From an uncultured Collinsella sp. (GTDB lineage: Bacteria; Actinomycetota; Coriobacteriia; Coriobacteriales; Coriobacteriaceae): DNA of 46,506 bases. The stretch is taken from assembly GCA_900759565.1 (NCBI GenBank), contig CAAEVV010000065.1:1-46506 (forward strand), written 5' to 3'. Shown here piece after piece: positions 1-7,720 of this stretch. How positions within the stretch are numbered: the first letter of the stretch is position 1; the number at the start of each line of letters is the position of its first letter. Both the position numbers and the translations under genes were made by a program. Under the pieces are notes generated by a model. The model did not search any database. It was not told the origin of the DNA and saw nothing but the letters and a program-made list of their open reading frames with translations.

Positions 1-1
1 A

Positions 2-46
2 ATTGTAATTGATGGTGAAGGTTCAAAGGTTATTGGCAAAGACTAA
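2..46 (+). CDS. possible 3' end of a truncated gene
   Basis: An open frame enters from the left edge and stops with TAA at 44-46. It encodes only about 14 residues (IVIDGEGSKVIGKD). This stretch is AT-rich compared with the rest of the window. A short GGGGC/GCCCC hairpin at 90-105 follows, without a T-run. No family can be assigned, and the frame may be chance. Confidence 0.25.
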   Translation: MVIDGEGSKVIGKD

Positions 47-132
47 TTTAAAATTCCAGTTTGCTGCACTCGTTCCTAGCAGGGTTTGGGGCAGGCACGC
101 CCCAACAAGAAGCCGTCCCAAAGGGGCAAGAA

Positions 133-391
133 TGGGGACAGCGGACGATTTCTTGGACCGTTACGCGGCCCTTCCCAGCGCGGAGCGGAACTCGGCCGGC
201 GTGCGGCCACCGAGCGCATCGCTGCGCCTCTCCGTATTGTATCGGCCGATCCAGCCCCCGAGCTCCTCGATGAAGCGGGCGGGGGTCCAGTCCGACCAGT
301 CCCTGCCGTGCCAGAACTCCTTCTTGAGCAGGCCGAAGAAGCCCTCCATCGCCGCGTTGTCCGGGCCGCAGCCCTTGGCGGACTGGATTGG
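133..391 (-). mobile_element. IS3-family insertion sequence remnant
   Basis: This block contains the 3' part of an IS3-type transposase gene followed by a probable IS end. Read inward from 133, the putative terminal repeat begins TGGGGACAGCGGACG. The 5' part of the element is missing: the transposase frame breaks at the TAG at 392-394, where serine-recombinase-associated DNA begins. The element is therefore an immobile fragment. The exact IS boundary is inferred, as no second end or target duplication is visible. Confidence 0.6.
161..391 (-). pseudogene. IS3-family transposase (OrfB), C-terminal fragment
   Basis: The readable frame covers about 76 residues and ends with a stop at 161-163. 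It carries the C-terminal signature of IS3/IS150-type DDE transposases: SAKGCGPDNAAMEGFFGLLK, then a W..R..Y...R pattern and P.EFR before the end. EGFFGLLKKEF is the segment holding the final catalytic Glu. An upstream stop at 392-394 and the absence of the rest of the rve core domain show a 5' truncation. It cannot encode an active enzyme. Confidence 0.75.
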
Positions 392-492
392 CTACACTGA
401 TGTGGACGGTTCCGGGAGGGGCGCAAGAGACGGGAGGGCCGTGTACGCGTTCCTGCGCGAGGGCCGCGGGGAGGGGCTACCTGGGTACGGCG

Positions 493-603
493 CCTGTCAA
501 CTCGGTCGACGTCTTTGATGACCGGGTCGTACTCAATATCAAATTCACAGATGATGCCAAAACGGTCACCCGTGAGAAAGTGTTGGGTTCGAGTGCTGTG
601 GGC
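493..603 (+). pseudogene. large serine recombinase, C-terminal tail remnant
   Basis: The plus-strand frame reads PVNSVDVFDDRVVLNIKF, then TDDAKTVTREKV and GSSAVG. This matches the end of large serine recombinases of conjugative elements (VxxVxVYDDKVVLTFNY, DGxKTVT, GSxxxG pattern). The catalytic and recombinase domains are absent, and upstream is the IS3 fragment. The frame stays open past 603 only into DNA that looks like the 3' end of the neighbouring DUF523 gene. I read this as the scar of an integrated element deleted down to its integrase tail. Recognition is from pattern only. Confidence 0.55.
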
Positions 604-1057
604 AATGTTCCAACATGCTGGGATCAAACTCGCTTGCCGGGATCACACGGTAGCCGTGGCGCAGGAGCAGGTCGACGAAAACACCGTTGCCCACGATGAG
701 CGTACCGCTGAACGTTCCGTCGTAGATGCGACCTACGCCACACGAGGGGCTGCGGTCCTGCAGGATGCACGCGGCGATCTCTTCCGGACCGCCCGCTTGC
801 TCGCACATATCGAGCGCACGTTGAGCGCCTAGGCGAAACTCGCGATCGACCGAGATGCCCTCGCAGGTATGGACCTCGCCGTCCACGATCTCGGACGGCT
901 TGCGCGGTGTGGGCAGGCCGCCAAAGACCTCAGGGCACACCAAGAGGACCTCGGTCCCCGTACGTTCGCAGGCCTCGACCAACGCGCGGTGGTAGTTGTC
1001 GAGCCCGTTATACTTGCAGCTCTCGCCCATCAAGCAGGCACTTACCACGATCTTCAT
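566..1057 (-). CDS. DUF523 family protein
   Basis: This is a DUF523 (YbbK-like) protein of unknown biochemical function. It shows the family's cysteine motifs: SACLMGESCKYNG near the N-terminus, CPEVFGGLPTPR in the middle, and SPSCG later, so metal or thiol chemistry is plausible. The start at 1057 (MKIVVSAC) is chosen over an upstream in-frame start because GGGGAGA lies about 8 nt ahead. The family fold appears to end at VIPASEF. The last 19 residues are encoded by DNA that is antisense to the serine recombinase tail, so the C-terminus looks rebuilt after integration of an element. It is the last gene before the mobile scar and is separated from ftsH by a terminator. Confidence 0.85.
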   Translation of the reverse strand: MKIVVSACLMGESCKYNGLDNYHRALVEACERTGTEVLLVCPEVFGGLPTPRKPSEIVDGEVHTCEGISVDREFRLGAQRALDMCEQAGGPEEIAACILQDRSPSCGVGRIYDGTFSGTLIVGNGVFVDLLLRHGYRVIPASEFDPSMLEHCPQHSNPTLSHG

Positions 1058-1080
1058 ATACAACTCTCCCCACGCAAAAC

Positions 1081-1111
1081 GCCCCATTTGAGATAAACAC
1101 TCAAATGGGGC
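1081..1111 (-). terminator. intrinsic terminator of ftsH
   Basis: A perfect 12-bp stem (GCCCCATTTGAG with its complement) encloses a 7-nt loop. It lies just after the ftsH stop and before DUF523. The T-tract on the minus strand is short (GTTTTGC). Confidence 0.75.
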
Positions 1112-1133
1112 GATTGACACTGCGCAACCAGTA

Positions 1134-3041
1134 TTACTGCTGCTTTGGCATCAGCGGATTCTCGCGCGTGAGGAGATTCATGAACTCCTCGCCCGTGATC
1201 GTCTCCTTCTTGTACAGATAACGAGCCAGCTCGTGGAGCTTGAACTTGTTCTCCTTCAGGATCTGCAGGGCGCGGTCGTGCGCATCCTCGATCAGCTTGG
1301 CGACAATCGCGTCCACGCGCTCGGCCGTACCGGGGGCGCAGGTGAGCGACGTGTCCTGGTTAAGGTACGCATTCTGAACGGTACCGAGTGCCATCATGCC
1401 AAACTCATCAGACATACCAAAGCGCGTCACCATGTTACGGGCGAGCTTGGTGGCCTGCTCGATATCGTTGGCGGCGCCGGTCGTCATCTCACCAAAGATG
1501 AGCTCCTCGGCTGCACGGCCACCGCAATAGACGGCGAGCTTGTCCAGGACCTCCTGGCGCGTGGTCAGGAAGCGCTCATCCTCCTCGACCTGCATGGTGT
1601 AGCCCAGAGCACCGCTCGTGCGCGGCACGATGGTGATCTTCGTGACCGGTGCAGAGCCCTTCTGGCGGGCGGCAACGATGGCATGGCCGATCTCGTGGTA
1701 AGAAACAACCTGCTTCTCGTGGTCGGACAGCACCGTGGACTTACGCTGCTGGCCAGCGATGACGACCTCCACCGACTCCTCAAAATCGTCCTGCGTAGCG
1801 CGCTTGCGGCCCTCACGGACGGCACGCAGGGCGCCCTCGTTGATGATATTGGCCAGGTCAGCGCCCGAGGCACCGGGCGTGGCGCGGGCAATCGCGGTCA
1901 GGTCGATCGGCGGCTGCGTCTTCACGCTCTTGGCATGCAGCTCGAGGATGTTCTTGCGGCCGGTCAGATCGGGCAGCTCAACGGGGATGCGGCGGTCAAA
2001 ACGACCGGGGCGCAGCAGGGCCGGATCGAGGCTGTCGGGACGGTTGGTGGCAGCGAGGACAACGATACCCTTGTGGTTATCGAAGCCATCCATCTCGGTC
2101 AGCAACTGATTGAGCGTCTGCTCGCGCTCGTCGTTGCCGCTAAAGCCGCCGCCGTCACGCTTTTTGCCGATGGTATCGATCTCGTCGATAAACACAATGC
2201 ACGGGGCCTTTTCCTTGGCCTGCTTAAACAGGTCGCGCACCTTGGCGGCGCCACGGCCGACGAACATCTCGACGAACTCAGAACCCGAAATGCTAAAGAA
2301 CGGAACACCAGCCTCGCCGGCAACAGCCTTGGCTAGCAGGGTCTTACCGGTACCCGGAGGGCCAACAAGGAGAGCACCGCGCGGCAGCTTGGCGCCAATC
2401 TCCTCGTAGCGCTGGGGCTTCTCCAGAAAGTCGACGACCTCCTTGAGGGACTCCTTGGCCTCTTCCTGGCCGGCGACATCCTTAAAGGTCACGCCCACGT
2501 CCTTGGAGGCGATCACGCGCGCGCCGGACTTGCCCAGTCCACCGCCGCCAAAGCCACCGCCGCCAAAGTTCATCGAAGGACCGTCATCACCCATGGCCTT
2601 CTTCATGCGGCGGTTGAGCCACCAGCCGATCAGGAAGAAAATCGCCATGGGAAGGATGAGCGTAAGCAGGTAGTAGGTCATCAAACCCGAGTTTTTATCG
2701 GGAACGACCGACTCCAGCGAAGCGCCAGACTCAAGCACGCGATCGGTAAAGCCCGCATCGTTCGGCACACCGGTCGTCTTATAGGCGATGTTCTCGTCCT
2801 CGCCCTTCTTGGTGTAATAAATCGAGTAATCGTCCGTGTTGTACTCGACCTTGTCGACACTCTTCTTATCGAGCGCTTTGACAAACGTCGAGTAATCGGT
2901 CTTCGTAATCTGCTGCGTGTGACCGATGTTGGGGAACAGAACGGTCGAGAGCACGAGGTAGACGACGAAGGCGATGAGCACGTAGAGGATCATATTCCGT
3001 CTACGCTTGTTGTCATCCATCTCCATCTGCTTGAACTCCAT
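1134..3041 (-). CDS. ftsH: ATP-dependent zinc metalloprotease FtsH
   Basis: FtsH is a membrane-anchored AAA+ protease that extracts and degrades membrane and regulatory proteins as a hexamer. The 635-residue product has two membrane helices (about 17-36 and 121-142) flanking an extracytoplasmic segment, then a glycine-rich linker (160-170). The AAA domain has Walker A GPPGTGKT (227-234), Walker B VFIDEID (283-289) and an arginine-finger region near 333-351. The zinc site HEIGH is at 449-453. After the pore loop the protein has VGRGAAKVRD where proteobacterial FtsH has VGVGASRVRD, a variant I believe is common in gut Firmicutes. The N-terminus is uncertain: three close ATGs (residues 1, 6, 8) have only weak ribosome sites. 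It is transcribed alone, divergent from cobO. Confidence 0.95.
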   Translation of the reverse strand: MEFKQMEMDDNKRRRNMILYVLIAFVVYLVLSTVLFPNIGHTQQITKTDYSTFVKALDKKSVDKVEYNTDDYSIYYTKKGEDENIAYKTTGVPNDAGFTDRVLESGASLESVVPDKNSGLMTYYLLTLILPMAIFFLIGWWLNRRMKKAMGDDGPSMNFGGGGFGGGGLGKSGARVIASKDVGVTFKDVAGQEEAKESLKEVVDFLEKPQRYEEIGAKLPRGALLVGPPGTGKTLLAKAVAGEAGVPFFSISGSEFVEMFVGRGAAKVRDLFKQAKEKAPCIVFIDEIDTIGKKRDGGGFSGNDEREQTLNQLLTEMDGFDNHKGIVVLAATNRPDSLDPALLRPGRFDRRIPVELPDLTGRKNILELHAKSVKTQPPIDLTAIARATPGASGADLANIINEGALRAVREGRKRATQDDFEESVEVVIAGQQRKSTVLSDHEKQVVSYHEIGHAIVAARQKGSAPVTKITIVPRTSGALGYTMQVEEDERFLTTRQEVLDKLAVYCGGRAAEELIFGEMTTGAANDIEQATKLARNMVTRFGMSDEFGMMALGTVQNAYLNQDTSLTCAPGTAERVDAIVAKLIEDAHDRALQILKENKFKLHELARYLYKKETITGEEFMNLLTRENPLMPKQQ

Positions 3042-3118
3042 CTACTGGGGTTAATAATGCTTTCTAGAATACCCAACCCGAGCGGTGATAAACCGACGCC
3101 GGGCACGAAAAGACAGAG

Positions 3119-3604
3119 ATGGCATCACTGGAAGTCGGCAAGGTTCAAATCTATACGGGCGACGGCAAGGGCAAGACGACGGCTGCGCTGGGGCTCGCGC
3201 TGCGTGCCACGGGCTATGGACTTAACGTGCTCATGCTTCAGTTTGCCAAGAAGCTGCACTGCGCCGAACATGATGCAGCACCTCGTTTAGGGCTATGCAT
3301 CGTACAAGCCGACCGCGACACATCCGAGGCTTGCGCCGCGCAGATCATGGAGCTCGCATGCGAGCAGATATCACAGGTCGACGTTCTGATTTTGGATGAA
3401 CTCGGCGAGGCCATGCGCCGCGGCTTCGTGACGCGCGAGGATGTCGAAGCGCTGATCGCGATAAAGCCCGCCACCACGGAGCTCGTGCTCACCGGCCGGG
3501 GCTTGCTGCCCCTCGCGAACCTCGCCGACCTTGTCACCGAAATGCGCCCCATCAAACACTACTTCGACGAAGGACTCCTAGCCCGCCAAGGCATCGAATA
3601 CTAG
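3119..3604 (+). CDS. cobO: cob(I)alamin adenosyltransferase, CobO/BtuR family
   Basis: The enzyme transfers the adenosyl group of ATP to reduced corrinoid to form adenosylcobalamin. The 161-residue protein has the N-terminal P-loop GDGKGKTT (14-21), a Walker-B-like VLILDELGEA in the middle, then LTGRG and the family C-terminus IKHYFDEGLLARQGIEY. It is somewhat shorter than typical members (about 175-200). The region between the P-loop and the acidic strand is trimmed. No other cobalamin genes and no room for a cobalamin riboswitch are seen upstream (77 nt to ftsH). The stop codon lies inside a palindrome shared with the convergent MATE gene. Confidence 0.9.
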   Translation: MASLEVGKVQIYTGDGKGKTTAALGLALRATGYGLNVLMLQFAKKLHCAEHDAAPRLGLCIVQADRDTSEACAAQIMELACEQISQVDVLILDELGEAMRRGFVTREDVEALIAIKPATTELVLTGRGLLPLANLADLVTEMRPIKHYFDEGLLARQGIEY

Positions 3605-3630
3605 CCATTGGGGACGTCCCGAATGGCTAG
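3601..3630. repeat. palindrome spanning two convergent stop codons
   Basis: Arms CTAGCCATT (3601-3609) and AATGGCTAG (3622-3630) enclose the inner palindrome GGGACGTCCC (3611-3620). The cobO stop (3602-3604) and the MATE stop (3627-3629) both lie in the arms. There is no T-run. The CATTGGGGACGT core also occurs at 23947-23958, which suggests a shared repeat family. It could act as a bidirectional terminator or transcript-end stabiliser. Confidence 0.75.
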
Positions 3631-4976
3631 GCGGTGGCGCGGCCTAGCCAGTTGCCACTGTGGTGGTAGATGGTGAACATCGTGGCCGTGATGAGCCAGG
3701 TTACGGGGTAAACCAGCAGCAGGTGCTCAAGCGACGGATCGAACGGCATAATCGCAAACACCCAGATCACTCTGAGCACGACAGTGCCAAAAATCGTGAG
3801 CAGCATGGGCTGCAAGCTCACGCCGGCGCCGCGAATGGATCCCGACGCGTTCTCGATAATCGAGAAAATCGCATAGAACGGCGCAATGAAATGGAGGATG
3901 GTCGTGGTGTACGCCGAAATCGAAGTATCGTCGACAAACAGACGAGACAGCGGACCCGAGAATACCAGCAGCACGGCAGACAAGCCACCAATGAGCATAA
4001 TCGACAGCACGAGCGACGTATGGTAGCCCTTGCGCATGCGCTCGTAGTTGCGCGCGCCAAAGTTCTGTGCCGAGAACGTGGTGATCGACACGCCAAGCGC
4101 CTCGGTAACCATCCAGACAATGCCATCCAGGCGGCCCGAAAGACCCCAAGCCGTGGTGACATCGGCACCAAACGAGTTGACCGACACCTGAATCAAAACG
4201 TTGGAAATCGAATACGCAGCAGACTGAAAGCCAAGCGGCAGACCACACGAGATCATGCTCTTACAAATGCCAGGATCAATGCCGAGTTTGGACAGTGAAA
4301 GCCGCCACGCACCCGGTGCGTGCATCATACGAATCACGATCATCGTGGCGTTGGAGCAAATGGTCAGCGCCACCGCGATGCCACAGCCCAGAGCCTCCAT
4401 ATGAAGCACGGCAACGAAGATGACATCCAGCACCGCATTAACAAGGCAGCCGGAAGCGATGATCACAGCAGGCCCGCGCGTGTCGCCCACGGCGCGCAGC
4501 AATGCCGTTCCCATATTGAGCAGCAGCGCCGCAACCATGGCGGCAAAATAGCAACGGGCATAGGCCACGCCCTCGGCCAATAGTTCATGCGGCGTGTTCA
4601 TAAGCACCAGCATGGGCTCAACGAACACTATGCCAAGAATCGAGAAAACGATACCGCCCACCAGCGCGAGCGTCATAGCCGTATGGACCGATCGGCTCAG
4701 GCGCTCGTCATCGTGCTGGCCAAAAAACTGGCCCGTAATGACCGCGCAGCCGGCACCGACGCCGACACAAAAGCCGATGCAGAGCTCTGTAAGCACCATC
4801 GTCGCCTGAATGCCACCCAGCGCGAGCTTGCCGCCAAACTGACCGACGATATAGGTACCGATAAGCGTGTATGCCTGCTGAAAGAACGAACTAAAGAAAA
4901 TGGGAACGCACAGCGACAGCAGCTGCTGCCAAATGACACCCTGCGTTACATCGATAGCCGTAGATTTCTTAGCCAC
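3627..4976 (-). CDS. MATE family efflux transporter
   Basis: This is a multidrug and toxin extrusion family transporter, expected to export cationic compounds using an ion gradient across the cytoplasmic membrane. The 449-residue product has about 12 hydrophobic segments in two similar halves. Near the start it has IWQQLLSLCVPIFFSSFFQQ, then the typical QFGG and GAGCAVITGQFFGQ segments. The second half repeats the pattern with ALGVSITTFSAQNFGA. Length and topology match the NorM/DinF-type MatE family. The substrate cannot be told from sequence. It is transcribed alone, converging on cobO. Confidence 0.9.
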   Translation of the reverse strand: MAKKSTAIDVTQGVIWQQLLSLCVPIFFSSFFQQAYTLIGTYIVGQFGGKLALGGIQATMVLTELCIGFCVGVGAGCAVITGQFFGQHDDERLSRSVHTAMTLALVGGIVFSILGIVFVEPMLVLMNTPHELLAEGVAYARCYFAAMVAALLLNMGTALLRAVGDTRGPAVIIASGCLVNAVLDVIFVAVLHMEALGCGIAVALTICSNATMIVIRMMHAPGAWRLSLSKLGIDPGICKSMISCGLPLGFQSAAYSISNVLIQVSVNSFGADVTTAWGLSGRLDGIVWMVTEALGVSITTFSAQNFGARNYERMRKGYHTSLVLSIMLIGGLSAVLLVFSGPLSRLFVDDTSISAYTTTILHFIAPFYAIFSIIENASGSIRGAGVSLQPMLLTIFGTVVLRVIWVFAIMPFDPSLEHLLLVYPVTWLITATMFTIYHHSGNWLGRATA

Positions 4977-5101
4977 ACGCCCTCCCCACTAGCGTACGTC
5001 ATACAACAAAACGGCAATTTAAGACCAAAGCCGACACCAGCTTAGCACCGACCAACGTCGGCCGAAACGCCCCGAACCACAACCCGGTGCGAAATATCTG
5101 T

Positions 5102-6016
5102 TTAGTGATACAAACCCGGCTGGTAGTGATACTCATTGCTCACATGCGGACACAGCTGCCAAAAGGCGACAGCACTTGCCGCGGCCACGTTAAGCGAATC
5201 GACCCCGTGCGCCATCGGAATTCGCACGGCGCGGTCGCAGCCTGCAATGGTCTTGGCGCCCAAGCCAGCACCCTCGGTGCCCATAAAGATTGCCAGGCGG
5301 TCAATCTCATGCAGCGCGGGATCGTCCAACGACACTGAATCATCCGTCAAAGCCATGGCAGCACACGAAAAGCCGGCATCGTGCAGCGCCGCCAGCCCAT
5401 CGTGCGGCCATACGCGCGCCTCGCTGCCAATGCGCGTCCAGGGCACCTGGAACACCGTGCCCATGCTCACGCGGGCCGAGCGACGGTACAGCGGGTCACA
5501 GCACGTTGGGCTCACCAAAATGCCATCGACGTTCAGCGCAGCCGCCGAGCGGAAAATCGCGCCGACGTTGGTGTGGTCGACAATGCCCTCGAGCACGCAC
5601 ACGCGCACCGGGCGCTCCCCCGCCGCCTCGACGACGCCACCCAAGAACTCATCAACCGGAATCTGACGCGGGCGACGGAATGCCGCGAGCGCACCGCGCG
5701 TCACATTGAAGCCCGTCAGCTGCTCCATGAGCTCCATGGAGGCAACGAACACAGGAACCGGGCCCGCACCTTCGCGTACCGCCAGGCGCTCAAACAGCGG
5801 CATCATCTGGTCGAGCCAGCGCTCGCCCAAAAGAAAGCTCACCGGCTCGTATCCGGCGCGCACTGCACGCTCGATGACCTTGGCACTCTCGGCGATAAAA
5901 ATGCCCTTCTGCGGCTCCAGCACGCAGCGAAGCTCACGCTCGGTCAGTCGCACGTAGGCATCGAGCCGCTCGTCCTCGAGCGAATCAATTCGCAGCACCT
6001 CAACGGCATCAGTCAT
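5102..6016 (-). CDS. TrmH/SpoU-family RNA 2'-O-methyltransferase
   Basis: This is predicted to methylate a ribose 2'-OH in rRNA or tRNA using S-adenosylmethionine bound in a knotted SPOUT fold. The three SpoU motifs are present: HTNVGAIFRSAAAL with the catalytic Arg, then FMGTEGAGL, then IPMAHGVDSLNVAAASAVAF. An N-terminal substrate-binding domain (about residues 1-120) precedes the catalytic domain. The start is set at ATG 6016 (MTDAVEV); an in-frame ATG 33 nt upstream has no good ribosome site. The exact target nucleoside is unknown. It is single, between the MATE gene and folA. Confidence 0.88.
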   Translation of the reverse strand: MTDAVEVLRIDSLEDERLDAYVRLTERELRCVLEPQKGIFIAESAKVIERAVRAGYEPVSFLLGERWLDQMMPLFERLAVREGAGPVPVFVASMELMEQLTGFNVTRGALAAFRRPRQIPVDEFLGGVVEAAGERPVRVCVLEGIVDHTNVGAIFRSAAALNVDGILVSPTCCDPLYRRSARVSMGTVFQVPWTRIGSEARVWPHDGLAALHDAGFSCAAMALTDDSVSLDDPALHEIDRLAIFMGTEGAGLGAKTIAGCDRAVRIPMAHGVDSLNVAAASAVAFWQLCPHVSNEYHYQPGLYH

Positions 6017-6062
6017 AGCAGCCTGCCCGCACCTTTCTTTACAGCACATCTATACCAAACGA

Positions 6063-6081
6063 GGCGACGCTAAGCGCCGCC
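6063..6081 (-). terminator. weak candidate terminator after folA
   Basis: An 8-bp GGCGGCGC/GCGTCGCC hairpin (one G-T pair on the minus strand, 3-nt loop) lies between folA and the methyltransferase gene. The following T-tract is poor. Confidence 0.35.
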
Positions 6082-6125
6082 CCATGCATTCAAATAACCC
6101 GATGATACCGTTCACGCCAGACGAT

Positions 6126-6644
6126 TTACGCCTCAACGCGACGATACGTCACGAACTCATAATCGACACCCTCATCGCCCTCGCCCGAGGCAATCGCGGC
6201 AATACCGCCACGCCGCGTAATCTCCCACGCGGGATCGGCATCCAGATCGGGAAAGTACGTATCAGCGTTATGCACGCAATGGTCGTGCGTAACCTCGGCC
6301 TCGACGCAATGCGGCAAAAACTGTCGATATACCTCGCCGCCGCCAATCACCCACGCAACGCGTTCATCAGCTACCGCGGCGAGCGCTTCGTCAATGCTAT
6401 GCACCACGTCGACGCCCTCGGCAGCAAAGCTCTCGTCGCGCGTGAGCACAATGTTGCGGCGATTCTTAAGCGGACGCCCGCCGGGAAAACTCAGCAGCGT
6501 CTTGCGTCCCATAATGACCGGACAGCCTTTGGTGCACGCCACAAAATGGCGCATGTCGGCACGGTTGGACACGACCATGTCACCCTCGCACCCAATACCC
6601 CAGTCATCGCACACGGCGACAATGGCAGAAAGCTTACACGTCAT
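6126..6644 (-). CDS. folA: dihydrofolate reductase
   Basis: DHFR reduces dihydrofolate to tetrahydrofolate with NADPH and regenerates the folate oxidised by ThyA. The product of about 172 residues shows the N-terminal strand LSAIVAVCDDWGIG, the NADPH-binding VIMGRKTLLSFPG and NIVLTR segments, and WVIGGGEVYRQFLP. I chose the ATG at 6644; a GTG at 6653 overlaps the upstream thyA stop and is an alternative. It follows thyA within 10 nt, so the two are co-transcribed and form a thymidylate cycle unit. The TGCEGD region after WGIG is a little unusual but within family variation. Confidence 0.93.
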   Translation of the reverse strand: MTCKLSAIVAVCDDWGIGCEGDMVVSNRADMRHFVACTKGCPVIMGRKTLLSFPGGRPLKNRRNIVLTRDESFAAEGVDVVHSIDEALAAVADERVAWVIGGGEVYRQFLPHCVEAEVTHDHCVHNADTYFPDLDADPAWEITRRGGIAAIASGEGDEGVDYEFVTYRRVEA

Positions 6645-6653
6645 GCGCGTCAC

Positions 6654-7502
6654 CTACACCGCAATGGGGATGTTCTTGACCTGCGGGCCGTGCTCATAGC
6701 CCTCGACGATCAGATCATCGGTCGTAAACGCGTAGAAATCATGCACATCGGGGTTGAGCGTTACCTTGGGAGCCGCAAACTGCGGACGCTCGATAAGCTC
6801 GCGGACGATATCGACATGACGGTCGTAAATATGGGCATCGGCGATCACGTGCAGCAGCTCGCCAGCGATCATATCGACCGACTGCGCGACCATCATCAGC
6901 AAAATGGCATACTGGCACACATTCCAGTTGTTCGCGGCCAAAATGTCCTGGCTACGCTGGTTGAGAATCATGTTGAGCGTCGGTTTGTCATCCTGCGGGC
7001 GCTGCGTCACGTTATACGTCACGCTGTAGGCGCACGGATACAGGTGCATCTCGGACAGATCGCTAAACACATAGGTGTTCGTCATAATGCGGCGGCTGTA
7101 CGGCGTGTTCTTAAGGTCGTACAGCACGCGGTCCATCTGGTCAAAGTCACCCTCGGCATAATGGCTCTTCTGCCCAATCTGATACCCGTAGGCCTTGCCG
7201 ATGGAACCGGTCTCGTCGGCCCACTCATCCCAGATATGGCTGTTGAGGTCATGCACGTTATTGGACTTCTTCTGATAGATCCATAGGATCTCGTCCATGG
7301 CAGATTTGAGGGCCGTACGACGCAGGGTAAGCGCAGGAAACTCCTCGCGCAGGTCGTAGCGGGCCGTGACACCAAAGTTTTTAATGGTATAGGCAGGGGT
7401 GCCATCCTCCCACACCGGGCGGACCTTTTGGCCCTCGGTAGTGGTGCCATGGTCCAGAATATCGCGGCACATGGCTACAAACTGTTGATCAGCCTTGCTC
7501 AT
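6654..7502 (-). CDS. thyA: thymidylate synthase ThyA
   Basis: ThyA methylates dUMP to dTMP using methylenetetrahydrofolate. The 282-residue protein has the catalytic Cys157 in YPCAYSVTYNV, then LNQRSQD (phosphate and substrate binding), NNWNVCQYA and the C-terminal HIYDRHV segment. The residues around the cysteine (PCAYxxxxxV) resemble the Bacillus/phage phi3T branch rather than the E. coli PPCHxxxQF form. The first gene of the thyA-folA pair, it is divergent from the DUF134-NifX gene across a 218-nt region. Confidence 0.96.
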   Translation of the reverse strand: MSKADQQFVAMCRDILDHGTTTEGQKVRPVWEDGTPAYTIKNFGVTARYDLREEFPALTLRRTALKSAMDEILWIYQKKSNNVHDLNSHIWDEWADETGSIGKAYGYQIGQKSHYAEGDFDQMDRVLYDLKNTPYSRRIMTNTYVFSDLSEMHLYPCAYSVTYNVTQRPQDDKPTLNMILNQRSQDILAANNWNVCQYAILLMMVAQSVDMIAGELLHVIADAHIYDRHVDIVRELIERPQFAAPKVTLNPDVHDFYAFTTDDLIVEGYEHGPQVKNIPIAV

Positions 7503-7636
7503 TGACCCTCCTGTCAGTCGCCTATAGGCTATTTTTTATTCTAGTCCAGGTGCGCGGGTGTCGCATTGGACACTTTGGCCGGCACACGCAATGCACGGCA
7601 GCACCGCTCCGCCTGCGCAAACGAAACTCCTTTTCT

Positions 7637-7711
7637 TTATCTGACATATGCCAAAAATGCCTTGCTCTGTGGCGCACACGCGTTATTCTATTATTGACAT
7701 ATGTCAGATAA
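7637..7711 (+). promoter_or_regulatory. promoter with two operator copies for the DUF134-NifX gene
   Basis: A perfect 12-bp palindrome TGACATATGTCA lies at 7695-7706. A near copy TGACATATGCCA lies at 7642-7653, 53 bp away and so on the same helix face. Extended, the two sites are inverted: TTATCTGACATATG (7637) and CATATGTCAGATAA (7698). Between them is a candidate promoter, TTGCTC (7662-7667), 16 bp, TATTCT (7684-7689), which puts the transcription start in the second site. Autoregulation by the downstream HTH protein is inferred. Confidence 0.65.
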
Positions 7712-7720
7712 GGAGTGCGC

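Noticed and set aside
3042..3118. Cobalamin riboswitch upstream of cobO
   Set aside because: Only 77 nt separate the divergent ftsH and cobO genes, too short for the fold, and no B12-box is visible.
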